From Daejeonella rubra (GTDB lineage Bacteria; Bacteroidota; Bacteroidia; Sphingobacteriales; Sphingobacteriaceae), in NCBI RefSeq assembly GCF_900103545.1, contig NZ_FNHH01000022.1:1-64000 (forward strand): a DNA stretch of 64,000 nucleotides. The letters run 5' to 3'. Positions 49,453 through 58,230 of the stretch are shown here, piece after piece. The notes beneath the pieces were generated by a model. It did not search any database, was not told the origin of the DNA, and was given only the letters and a program-made list of their open reading frames with translations. The position numbers were made by a program, and so were the translations under genes. The number at the start of each line of letters is the position of its first letter. Position 1 is the first letter of the stretch.

Positions 49453-51648
49453 ATGGAGGAAATAAAGAAATTTATTGATTTATTATTACGTTATAAATTT
49501 GTTCTTATAACCGTACCGCTAATTACGGTCATGGTTACCTTTTATATTGTCAGAAATCTTCCTGATGTTTACCCGGCACAAGCTCAGATAGCCACAGGAA
49601 TAGTTGATGAAACCCAACAAATGGCTCTTTCTGAAGCCAGTTCACTCCAGGAGTCACGAATCAATCAGAAGTTTGTCAATATGGTACAAGTCATGCAATC
49701 AAAAAGTATGCTTGACCTTGTTTCATATAAACTTATCATTCATGACCTGACAAGTAAGCCTTTCAAAGAACCAAGTGAACTATTGAATACCCTAAACCTG
49801 GAAGCAAAAAAACATGCATTAAGTGTCTTTAAGGAAAAATACAGGAAAAAAGAAGGCCTGAATTTAAGAAATGATGATGAGGAAGGCTTGCATAGAATTC
49901 TTGGATCCATGGGCTATGATGAACTATCCCTAAAATGGGATATGCTGGTGTACCGTGCAGGAACAACAGATTTTATTTTCATTGATTACCAGTCAGAGAA
50001 TTCGGAGTTATCTGCATTCGTAGTAAATACCTTATCAAACGAGTTCACAGATTATTATACTGTTCTGGTTAAAGAAAACCAGCGTTCATCAGTAAACTTT
50101 CTAAAAAACCTTTTAAAAATCAAATCTGATACCCTTCAATCCCGCATTAGTGGATTACGTCAATATAAAATTCAAAATCGCATACTTAATCTGACAGAGC
50201 AATCCTCACAGATCTATTCCCAGACTGCAGATTATGAACAGAAAATGCTGCAAGCAGAAAAAGATATTGTTTCGCTGAAAGGTACCATTGCAAGTATAGA
50301 TAAAATGTTCGATCCTAAAGACCGCCGGTATATGGAATCGACCTTTACCAATATTAACCAGAAAATAATTGGTACCAAAGCAGAAATGAATGCTTTGCAG
50401 GATAAATACATAAAAAACGACTTTGACGAAAAATATAAAATTTCAATAGACTCCCTTCAGCAGGTTATGAGTGCACAGATCAATACCATGTCTGATAAGT
50501 ACACCGACAACCCACTTAATTCAAAAACATTACTGATCCAAAAAAAGCTTGAACTTCAGATTGAACTAGACCGTGCAGTTTATGGCCTTAACTCGCTCAA
50601 AAAACAACTTGACGTAATGAGCAACAAATTTGAAATGCTGGTACCTCATGAAGCAGTAATTCAATCTTTTGAACGGGACATTCAAACAGGAAGTGAAGAA
50701 TATCAGGATCTTCTGGCCCAATACAATAAAGTTACCATGGAATCTGAGTTTCCGGTCAAATTAAGACAAGCTCAGATTGCTATGCCCGGACTTCCGCTTC
50801 CTTCCAAAAAAATGCTTCTTGTGATCATTAGCGGGATTCTAAGCGGAGTTTTCTGTGTGATCATATTATTTGTCATGTTCTTCCTGGATAACCGTATACG
50901 AGTACCCGGAGATCTGGTACTTATTACAAAAGCCCCTGTACTTGGATATTTAAATCTGGTAGGGAAATCTACCCTTGACCTTAAAGGAATATGGAAGAAC
51001 CTGCATGGCACAGCAGAAATGCGGGAGTTTAAAAAACAATTGCGCTCAACCCGGTTTGAAGTGAACAGAGAGCTTGCCCAAACTTCAGAACGGGGACAAA
51101 TATTAAGTATAACAAGTATTACTGAAGGTGAGGGTAAAACACTGATTTCTGCCTGCATAGCCTATACTTATGTAATGGTGAATAAAAAGGTTTTACTGAT
51201 CGATGGTAATTTTGATAGTCCTTCGATCACAAAAAATTCAAACACCAAACTCTTCCTGGAAGACTACCTGCATTCCGGAGATCTGGAAGGAATCAATTTC
51301 AATACCGGTATCATGGTCATGGGAAATCGCGGGGGTGATAAATCCTTATTAGAGGTAAGCAATGAAGAAACCATACTTCAACGATTGGAGCAACTACGCT
51401 CCCATTTCGATATCATCCTTGTTGAAACACCTCCGCTTGATGCATTGAACAAAGCAAAGGAATGGATCTTATTCACAGATAAAACGGTCAGCGTTTTTGA
51501 AGCTGATCAGACTATCAATGAAATGAAAAAGCAGCATATTAATTATCTGACCAATCTGAATGGTCAGTTCATAGGCTGGATATTAAATAAGGTAAAGCAA
51601 CAAGGAAAATTTGAAGAAAAAATAGATCATGCAAATGTTCTAGAATGA
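49453..51648 (+). CDS. Wzc-like polysaccharide co-polymerase with C-terminal ATPase domain
   Basis: Inner-membrane chain-length and export protein of 731 residues. The N-terminal Wzz domain has a first transmembrane helix (about 15-35), a long periplasmic coiled coil (about 200-440) and a second transmembrane helix (about 453-475). The cytosolic part resembles BY-kinases: a Walker A-like TEGEGKTL at 557-564, a Walker A' VLLIDGNFDSP and a Walker B-like DIILVETPP. The A' Asp-Arg pattern is altered and no tyrosine cluster is seen at the C-terminus, so autokinase activity may be lost. It follows the short TolC-like gene by 7 nt, with an AGAGG that could be a ribosome binding site. Confidence 0.9.
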   Translation: MEEIKKFIDLLLRYKFVLITVPLITVMVTFYIVRNLPDVYPAQAQIATGIVDETQQMALSEASSLQESRINQKFVNMVQVMQSKSMLDLVSYKLIIHDLTSKPFKEPSELLNTLNLEAKKHALSVFKEKYRKKEGLNLRNDDEEGLHRILGSMGYDELSLKWDMLVYRAGTTDFIFIDYQSENSELSAFVVNTLSNEFTDYYTVLVKENQRSSVNFLKNLLKIKSDTLQSRISGLRQYKIQNRILNLTEQSSQIYSQTADYEQKMLQAEKDIVSLKGTIASIDKMFDPKDRRYMESTFTNINQKIIGTKAEMNALQDKYIKNDFDEKYKISIDSLQQVMSAQINTMSDKYTDNPLNSKTLLIQKKLELQIELDRAVYGLNSLKKQLDVMSNKFEMLVPHEAVIQSFERDIQTGSEEYQDLLAQYNKVTMESEFPVKLRQAQIAMPGLPLPSKKMLLVIISGILSGVFCVIILFVMFFLDNRIRVPGDLVLITKAPVLGYLNLVGKSTLDLKGIWKNLHGTAEMREFKKQLRSTRFEVNRELAQTSERGQILSITSITEGEGKTLISACIAYTYVMVNKKVLLIDGNFDSPSITKNSNTKLFLEDYLHSGDLEGINFNTGIMVMGNRGGDKSLLEVSNEETILQRLEQLRSHFDIILVETPPLDALNKAKEWILFTDKTVSVFEADQTINEMKKQHINYLTNLNGQFIGWILNKVKQQGKFEEKIDHANVLE

Positions 51649-51649
51649 T

Positions 51650-52846
51650 ATGCTGCATCCCATCATAATATATATATGGACATTGATCCAGATAGTGATC
51701 GGATATAACCTCATTTTGCCATTGATATTCTTTTTTTTTTACCTGCCAATTCACCTGATTAAAAAAAAGCATACAGCGTTCAGGTCAATTCCGGAAAATG
51801 ACTATGCGATCATAGTTACTGCTTATCAGCAAACCAGCCTTATCCCTGAAGTGATCGATTCTATCCTAAAGCTTAATTACGGTAATTTCCTGGTTTATAT
51901 TGTTGCTGATAATTGCGATATCTCTGATTTAAAATTCAGCGATGAACGTGTTATTCTGCTTCGTCCGGAAACGATAATTGCAAGTAATACCGGATCTCAT
52001 TTTTATGCAATAAGCCATTTTAAAAGGGATCATAAACTGCTAACGATCATTGACAGTGACAACCTGGTTCATAATGATTATTTAGTGGAACTTGACTATT
52101 ATTTCAGCCTTGGTTTCCAGGCAGTTCAGGGTTATCGTAAAGCCAAAAACCTGGGCAGCAGCTATGCGGCCCTTGATGCCGCCAGAGACATTTACTATCA
52201 CTTTTATGATGGCAAAATACTTTTTGGCCTGCAGTCATCAGCAACACTTTCCGGATCAGGTATGGCATTTACCACTGAACTTTATAAAGATTGCTTTAAA
52301 AATACTGAGATCAAAGGGGCCGGATTCGATAAAGCCCTTCAGTATGAAATTGTGAAACGCGGATTAAGAATTGCATTTGCAGAAAACGCAATCGTATATG
52401 ATGAAAAAACATCGCAGCCTGAACAATTAGTAAAACAAAGATCGCGCTGGATAAATTCCTGGTTCAAATACTTTAGCAATGGATTTAAACTGATAAAGAA
52501 AGGCATCATTCACAAAAACATTAATCAGTTGCTTTTTGGAATTGTACTTCTTAGGCCACCATTATTTATTTTTCTTATTCTATCCTTGATCTGTCTTATT
52601 ATTAATATTGCAATAGATCCATTTACTGCTTTTATTTGGCTGATTGCATTTATATGTTTTGTTTGGGGTTTTGGAATTAGTATAGTACACAAGAATACTG
52701 ACCCCCTGATATACAGATCACTGGTAAATATCCCTAAATTCATTTTTTATCAGATCATCTCCCTGCTAAAAATACGGTCGGCAGATAAAATTTCTGTTGC
52801 CACAGAACACAGCCATAAAAAAAAACTAGATGACCTGGTCAATTAA
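51650..52846 (+). CDS. Membrane glycosyltransferase family 2
   Basis: A 398-residue processive-type GT2. An N-terminal membrane helix (about 5-28) precedes the GT-A domain with YAIIVTAYQQ, ADNCD and the DxD motif in IIDSDNL. The QxxRW-like motif is KQRSRWINSW (about 262-271), characteristic of cellulose-synthase-like transferases. Two or three helices follow at the C-terminus (about 290-360). This pattern suggests that it adds sugars on the cytosolic face, possibly processively. It starts one base after the Wzc-like stop codon. Confidence 0.88.
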   Translation: MLHPIIIYIWTLIQIVIGYNLILPLIFFFFYLPIHLIKKKHTAFRSIPENDYAIIVTAYQQTSLIPEVIDSILKLNYGNFLVYIVADNCDISDLKFSDERVILLRPETIIASNTGSHFYAISHFKRDHKLLTIIDSDNLVHNDYLVELDYYFSLGFQAVQGYRKAKNLGSSYAALDAARDIYYHFYDGKILFGLQSSATLSGSGMAFTTELYKDCFKNTEIKGAGFDKALQYEIVKRGLRIAFAENAIVYDEKTSQPEQLVKQRSRWINSWFKYFSNGFKLIKKGIIHKNINQLLFGIVLLRPPLFIFLILSLICLIINIAIDPFTAFIWLIAFICFVWGFGISIVHKNTDPLIYRSLVNIPKFIFYQIISLLKIRSADKISVATEHSHKKKLDDLVN

Positions 52847-52861
52847 TAACAATGATTTAAA

Positions 52862-52990
52862 ATGAGATATAACCATATAAAAGACAGAAAAACTACCAAG
52901 GAGATATTTTTACTGATCAGTAAAAATGCATCCATGGCTCTGGCTTTTATTACTGTTTTCTTCTTTTTTATTAAAATTCTGTTTCTCTGA
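52862..52990 (+). CDS. Possible 42-residue single-helix membrane protein
   Basis: A short frame, ATG 52862 to TGA 52990, with a basic N-terminus (MRYNHIKDRKTTKEIF) and one strongly hydrophobic helix (MALAFITVFFFFIKILFL). It starts 15 bp after the glycosyltransferase stop and ends 16 bp before the Wzy-like gene, same direction. The charge asymmetry and operon position favour a real small membrane protein that may assist the assembly machinery, but there is no family or ribosome binding site support. Confidence 0.42.
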   Translation: MRYNHIKDRKTTKEIFLLISKNASMALAFITVFFFFIKILFL

Positions 52991-53006
52991 TATTGGATTT
53001 TAAAAG

Positions 53007-54485
53007 ATGAAACTGGATTTTAAAAATATTGGACTTTCATTAAAAACCCTTGGGAAACCAACAGGCTTTATTATTTTGCTTGTTATCTCAATTATGTTTG
53101 CCTATGTAGTTAAATCTGCTCAGATAAAAGGTGCCGCATTGATATTTATTGCATTAATAGGCCCAATCATTGCCTTTGCTGTGATTGCCAAGCCAAAATT
53201 TGGGATAACCGTATTATTGATCGCTTCCTACCTGATCATGTGGATACTGAGGTTGAACTTAATAAACTTCCCATTAGGAACAGTAATGGACGGCATTCTT
53301 GCTTTGTTGATCATCGGACTGTTTGTTCAACTTAAATATCGGCCCGACTGGTCTTTTCTGAGCAGCCCGATAAGTGTAATGATCATTATATGGATCATTT
53401 ACAACTTCATTCTGGTAGCTAATCCGGTGGCACAATCTAAAATGGCCTGGCTTTATACCATCAGAAGTATGGCCATCGTAATGCTTACCTATTTCGTATT
53501 CAGTTATAATATACGTGACATAAAATTTATCAGGCTTATCATTAAACTTTGGCTGGGACTGAGTGTATTTGCCGGGCTGTTTGGATACAAACAGCAATTC
53601 ATTGGATTTTTCGCCTATGAAGAAGCCTACCTCTATTCAGATCCACTGATCAGGGACCTATTATTTATTAATGGGGTTTGGAGAAAATTCTCGATTTTTT
53701 CTGACCCAACTGCCTTTTCATATAATATGATTCTGAGCGCACTCCTATGCGTAGGATTAATGTTCGGCACTGTTTCAAAAATAAAAAAAGGCATTCTGGG
53801 CTGTATGATATTGTTTTTTATCACCAATATGCTTTTTTCAGGAACCCGGAGTGCCTACGTACTCCTGCCTGCAGCAATGATCATGTTAACCATTCTTGTA
53901 TTTAACAAGAAGATTCTGATCATTACTGCTGCTGCTGCCATGTTAATGGCCGTAATCATATTCATACCGACAAGCAATCCGGTGCTTTACCGATTTCAAT
54001 CTGCCTTCAAACCATCTGACGATGCATCCTTTAATGTAAGAGCACGTAATCAGAAAATGATTCAACCCTATATCTGGTCGCATCCAATAGGCGGGGGACT
54101 TGGATCAACGGGGGTATGGGGAGCAAAATTCTCACCGGGTTCTTTTCTGGCATCCTTCCCTCCCGACAGTGGTTATGTTCGTGTGGCCGTTGAAATGGGG
54201 TGGATAGGATTATTCCTGTTTTGCACCCTCCTGTTTGTTATCCTAAAAACAGGTATAAATAATTATTTTGCGATAGAGGATCCTGAACTCAAAAGCTATT
54301 GCCTGGCTATGGTATTAATTGTGTATGCCTTAACCATTGGAAATTATCCCCAGGAAGCTATTACACAATATCCATTAAATGTATATTTCTTCCTGGTTGC
54401 GGCGCTTATCAATGCAACCTATCAACTTGACAAAGAAAAGAGAGCAGAAAAACAAGCGCTTGCTGATGCAGGCAGCAGTGTATAA
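53007..54485 (+). CDS. O-antigen ligase/polymerase-like protein (Wzy type)
   Basis: Integral membrane protein of 492 residues with about ten to twelve transmembrane helices. The large periplasmic loop contains PTAFSYNMILS and VRARNQKMIQPYIWSHPIGGGLGSTG, typical of the Wzy_C/O-antigen ligase family. In a Wzx/Wzy cluster its most likely role is polymerising lipid-linked repeat units in the periplasm. Family members share little sequence, so polymerase and ligase cannot be separated from sequence alone; the presence of a Wzc-like protein and a flippase favours the polymerase. Confidence 0.82.
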   Translation: MKLDFKNIGLSLKTLGKPTGFIILLVISIMFAYVVKSAQIKGAALIFIALIGPIIAFAVIAKPKFGITVLLIASYLIMWILRLNLINFPLGTVMDGILALLIIGLFVQLKYRPDWSFLSSPISVMIIIWIIYNFILVANPVAQSKMAWLYTIRSMAIVMLTYFVFSYNIRDIKFIRLIIKLWLGLSVFAGLFGYKQQFIGFFAYEEAYLYSDPLIRDLLFINGVWRKFSIFSDPTAFSYNMILSALLCVGLMFGTVSKIKKGILGCMILFFITNMLFSGTRSAYVLLPAAMIMLTILVFNKKILIITAAAAMLMAVIIFIPTSNPVLYRFQSAFKPSDDASFNVRARNQKMIQPYIWSHPIGGGLGSTGVWGAKFSPGSFLASFPPDSGYVRVAVEMGWIGLFLFCTLLFVILKTGINNYFAIEDPELKSYCLAMVLIVYALTIGNYPQEAITQYPLNVYFFLVAALINATYQLDKEKRAEKQALADAGSSV

Positions 54486-54505
54486 ACATAATTAATAAAA
54501 CAAAA

Positions 54506-55594
54506 ATGAATTTAGAGTGGATCAGTATATTGAAGTGTCCTATAAGCGGACAAGAATTATCAGTACTTCAGCCTGCAGAGATAATTGCTCTCAATGAAGA
54601 TTCCATGAATAATAAACTTTGGCAATTAGATGGAAAACAGATCGGTTACACCATTGAGCTGGGATTGATTTCAACAGACCATATCTATATTTATCCCATC
54701 ATTAATGGTATTGTGCTATTGCTGAAAGATCTGGCTCTGACAGGTTCTACAGATCATATTATTAGTGGAAAGATAGATAAAGACAAGGCGCTGGTTCAAA
54801 ATTTTTATAATCAGAAAGGCTGGTTTGTGAATGAAGAAGGCAATTATGAGGATGCTGTTATTTACGAAGATCTGAGGGAGGTATCAAAAGAATATTTGAA
54901 AAAATGCCATGATCGGGTATCGCGTTTTTTGAATCCCAAAGGCACCTATATGCTGGATGCTGCCTCCGGGGCCTTACAATATTCAGATTATTTACAATAT
55001 TCATCCAGTTATAAATACCGGGTATGTGTTGATTTTTCATTTCAGGCATTATCTGAGGCGAAAAAGAAACTTGGCGACAAAGGCATTTATATCCTTGCTG
55101 ACATGTGTAATATGCCCTTCAAAGACAATGTTATGGATGGATTTATATCCTTGAATACCATTTATCATATTCCAAAAGACCAGCAGGTTTTGGCTATACA
55201 GGAATTATACAGACTTTTGGCAACCAATGGTAAAGGAGTAGTGGTTTATGACTGGTACAAACATTCTCCATGGATGAATATATGTTTATTACCCTTCAGA
55301 GCATTTGTCTATATTAAGAACAGGCTTTTAAGTCTTTTTGCGAAGCTGGCAAGGCAAAATGAACCGCAAAAAAGATTATATTTCTTTGCACATAACTATA
55401 CCTATTTCAAACAGAATTTACCACCATTTAAATTAGCTGTATGGCGAAGCCTTAGTGTCCCATTCATGCGCTATTATATTCATCAATCTCTGTTTGGGAA
55501 GCAGATCTTAAACTGGGTTTACAATAAAGAGGAAAAAGAACCGGAAGTTTGTGGTTTGAAAGGCGAATATCCAATGTTTATCTTTGAAAAGTAA
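54506..55594 (+). CDS. SAM-dependent methyltransferase with Trm112-like N-terminus
   Basis: A 362-residue protein. The N-terminal 80 residues resemble Trm112-like segments (WISILKCPISGQEL, YIYPIINGIVLLL). The methyltransferase domain follows, with SAM motif I LDAASGALQYSDYL (about 151-164) and PFKDNVMDGFISLNTIYHI, RLLATNGKGVVVYDW. The loop that is usually DxGxGxG is DAASGA. The C-terminal part (about 260-362) is basic and aromatic and may hold the acceptor. Its place in the cluster suggests methylation of a sugar or of a lipid-linked intermediate. It is complete and in frame. Confidence 0.85.
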   Translation: MNLEWISILKCPISGQELSVLQPAEIIALNEDSMNNKLWQLDGKQIGYTIELGLISTDHIYIYPIINGIVLLLKDLALTGSTDHIISGKIDKDKALVQNFYNQKGWFVNEEGNYEDAVIYEDLREVSKEYLKKCHDRVSRFLNPKGTYMLDAASGALQYSDYLQYSSSYKYRVCVDFSFQALSEAKKKLGDKGIYILADMCNMPFKDNVMDGFISLNTIYHIPKDQQVLAIQELYRLLATNGKGVVVYDWYKHSPWMNICLLPFRAFVYIKNRLLSLFAKLARQNEPQKRLYFFAHNYTYFKQNLPPFKLAVWRSLSVPFMRYYIHQSLFGKQILNWVYNKEEKEPEVCGLKGEYPMFIFEK

Positions 55595-55606
55595 AAGAAT
55601 CAGAAA

Positions 55607-56227
55607 ATGTCTATATCATCCATAATCAGATCAAATGATTCTTTGAAAAAGGCTGCCCGCTGGGCGCTTATTTCACCGAATCAATACCGTCCGCGATTAT
55701 GGGTAAGGTTGCTATTAAATCCCTTTAAGCATAGCAGAGGGAAAGGTTCCATCATCAGGAGAAGGACCAAAATGGATCTATTCCCTTACAAAAAATTTGA
55801 GTTAGGCGCCTATTCGGTAATCGAAGATTTCACAACGATCAATAACGGTGTTGGTGATGTACATATTGGAAGCCGTTCATTTATTGGAGTTTCCAATGTT
55901 ATAATCGGACCGGTTGAAATTGCTGATCATGTAATGACTGCCCAGAATGTGGTCATTTCGGGCATGAATCATAGCTATGAAGATATTCATACCCCTCCAA
56001 CCATGCAGAAAGTTAGCACTTCAAAGATCACAATAGCAGAAAATGTATGGGTAGGAGCCAATTCTGTCATTACTGCCGGAGTAAGTATTGGCCGTCATAC
56101 TATCATTGGCGCAGGTAGTGTTGTTACCAAGGATCTGCCTGCCTATTGTGTGGCTGTTGGTAATCCGGCAAAGATCATCAAACGCTATAATCATGATACC
56201 CGGCTTTGGGAGAAGGTTAATAATTAA
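55607..56227 (+). CDS. Hexapeptide-repeat acyltransferase
   Basis: A 206-residue left-handed beta-helix (LbH) acyltransferase of the maltose/galactoside O-acetyltransferase type. Hexapeptide repeats run from about 60 to 190 (IGSRSFIGVSNVIIGPVEI, VWVGANSVITAGVSIGRHTIIGAGSVVTKDLP). The loop with GMNHSYEDI carries the catalytic His. It probably acetylates a sugar of the polysaccharide using acetyl-CoA. It ends in TAATGA, sharing one base with the start of the next gene, so the two are translationally coupled. Confidence 0.93.
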   Translation: MSISSIIRSNDSLKKAARWALISPNQYRPRLWVRLLLNPFKHSRGKGSIIRRRTKMDLFPYKKFELGAYSVIEDFTTINNGVGDVHIGSRSFIGVSNVIIGPVEIADHVMTAQNVVISGMNHSYEDIHTPPTMQKVSTSKITIAENVWVGANSVITAGVSIGRHTIIGAGSVVTKDLPAYCVAVGNPAKIIKRYNHDTRLWEKVNN

Positions 56228-57438
56228 TGATCCTGAAGGGTAAACATATCTTTATTCTAGGCGCCACTAAATTTGACGGGCCTGATCAGTCGACCAGCTA
56301 TAATACAGCAAAAGAACTTGCAAAGAATAATTTTGTCTATTATATCGATTATCCGATAACATGGAAAGACTATTTCAAGCTAAAAGGAACTGAACAGATC
56401 AGAACAAGAAAAAAGTATTTCTCTCCTTTTTCTGATGGTTTGACATCAGGCGGAATTGAAAATTTAAAAATCATCATCTCTCCGCCACTAATTAGCATTA
56501 ATTTTCTACCCGAAGGAAAAATTTACCGTTTAATCCTCAAATTCAATGAGTTATTGATCAGGAAACGTATCAGAAAGGTGATAAAATTGAACAATATTTC
56601 TGAATTTATATTTATAAACTCTTTCAACTTTCATTATCCGGGAATTGCTGATTCCCTGAAACCTGCATTAACTGTCTACCATTGCGTAGACCCGATGATC
56701 ATTCCTTATGATATGAAACATGGGATCATTTCTGAAGATGAACTGGTTGCAAAAAGTGATCTGGTAATATGCACCAGCCGAATGCTTTATGAAGAAAAGT
56801 TAAAGCAAAACAGAAATACACACTTCATTCCTAATGCAGCAGATATTGCCCATAGTTCAAAGGCCCTTGATAAAGACCTGCCTGTTAATATTCATTTATC
56901 AGACCTTAAAAAGCCTGTAATTGGTTATGCAGGTAGTATTGAAAGACGTATTGATTACGCACTTTTGAAAGAAGTGGCTGAAGCAAATAAAGATAAAAGC
57001 TTTGTTTTTGCAGGACCATTAATGCCTGAATTTGTTCCTGAATGGTTTTTAAGAACAGAAAATATCTTTTACATCGGTCGCATACCCTTTGAAGAGATTC
57101 CTGGACTGATCAAAGGATTTGATGTAGCCATTATTCCATTTAAAAAAGATGCTGTCAGCCGGACTATCTTTCCACTAAAATTATTTGAATATCTTGGCGC
57201 AGGTAAGCCTGTTGTGGCAAGTAATTTCAATCCTGATCTTAAAGATTTTACTCATGAAGTGGTTTCCTATTGTGATAATGCACAATCCTTTTCACTGGCT
57301 ATAGATGCCGCTCTGAAAACAGAAGATCCCAATTTAATACAGCCGAGGTTGAATGTTGCAAGGGAAAACACATGGGAAAGGCGGGTTGAAGAGATCGCAG
57401 AACTAATCTTCAGGAACCTCAAAAAAACCGGAAACTAA
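56227..57438 (+). CDS. Glycosyltransferase family 1/4 (GT-B)
   Basis: A 403-residue GT-B enzyme. The N-terminal domain has GATKFDGPDQ; the C-terminal domain has GYAGSIERRIDY, VFAGP, IGRIPFEEIPGLIKGFDVAIIPF and the nucleotide-binding PLKLFEYLGAGKPVVASN with its glutamates (ExxxE-like). This resembles teichuronic acid/TuaH-type and other family 4 transferases. It adds a sugar to the lipid-linked repeat unit in the cytosol; donor and linkage are unknown. It shares one base with the upstream acetyltransferase gene and converges on the next minus-strand gene after 6 bp. Confidence 0.9.
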   Translation: MILKGKHIFILGATKFDGPDQSTSYNTAKELAKNNFVYYIDYPITWKDYFKLKGTEQIRTRKKYFSPFSDGLTSGGIENLKIIISPPLISINFLPEGKIYRLILKFNELLIRKRIRKVIKLNNISEFIFINSFNFHYPGIADSLKPALTVYHCVDPMIIPYDMKHGIISEDELVAKSDLVICTSRMLYEEKLKQNRNTHFIPNAADIAHSSKALDKDLPVNIHLSDLKKPVIGYAGSIERRIDYALLKEVAEANKDKSFVFAGPLMPEFVPEWFLRTENIFYIGRIPFEEIPGLIKGFDVAIIPFKKDAVSRTIFPLKLFEYLGAGKPVVASNFNPDLKDFTHEVVSYCDNAQSFSLAIDAALKTEDPNLIQPRLNVARENTWERRVEEIAELIFRNLKKTGN

Positions 57439-57444
57439 GTTTTA

Positions 57445-58176
57445 TTATTTTTTAAGGACCTTGCTCTTAAACACGGAACGGCAGATATCAATAAAAGCAG
57501 AAAAGCTTGACATACCCTCACCGCTTAAAGTTCTCTTAACCAGAAAACGATTACATGCCTCTTCATCCCATGGTTTGGTAAAAAAGTCCTTATAATAGGA
57601 ACTGTCAGGATTTACAAGAACCTCTATATCATCCTTCCATTCATATTTCAAAAGAGTGAGATCACTATGATTTTGCTGCATGATCTTAAACCCTATAGAG
57701 TTTTTTGGCAAAAACTCCTGAAATACATAGCCGAAATCCATTACAGGCCTGAAGTCAATCTGTTCCTTTTCATACATTACGATCTTATTATCAATCTCCT
57801 GCAATACCCACTTATGCGACTCCTTAGGAATCAGAAACTCACCGATCATGGATGGAGTTTCCATATAGCCAGCAGAAGCAACACGCGTCTGCTCTTTAAT
57901 AAAACGAACAGGATCATTCACATGTTCCAAAACCTGAGCACAAATAACATAATCAAAAGACCGGTCTTCAAAAGGGAGTTCCTCACCATCGGCATTTAAG
58001 AATTGCTGATGCTTCAGCACTTTAATATCCCCGCTTCTGTGGTAATTAGAGTCTACAAATTTATCAACCACCACATTAGCCTTCGGATGCGGATTATGAC
58101 CTCCCCCTACTTCTAAAACTTTATAATTATCCTTTATGGACAGGTCAAATCGCGAACTTGGATTCCGTATTTTCAT
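57445..58176 (-). CDS. SAM-dependent methyltransferase
   Basis: A 243-residue class I methyltransferase. Motif I is VLEVGGGHNPHP (about 20-31), followed by LNADGEELPFEDRSFDYVICAQVLEHVNDPVRFI (60-93). The HVND motif is typical of the Methyltransf_11 group. The C-terminal segment is rich in basic and aromatic residues, with the W at KEWKDDIEVLVNP. On the minus strand within an otherwise plus-strand cluster, it pairs with a glycosyltransferase gene 54 bp upstream, suggesting a small sub-operon that modifies a sugar. Confidence 0.9.
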   Translation of the reverse strand: MKIRNPSSRFDLSIKDNYKVLEVGGGHNPHPKANVVVDKFVDSNYHRSGDIKVLKHQQFLNADGEELPFEDRSFDYVICAQVLEHVNDPVRFIKEQTRVASAGYMETPSMIGEFLIPKESHKWVLQEIDNKIVMYEKEQIDFRPVMDFGYVFQEFLPKNSIGFKIMQQNHSDLTLLKYEWKDDIEVLVNPDSSYYKDFFTKPWDEEACNRFLVKRTLSGEGMSSFSAFIDICRSVFKSKVLKK

Positions 58177-58230
58177 TCCCTCTAAGATACGATAAAACGA
58201 ATTAACTACAAAGAAAAAAGGGCGTTTGAA

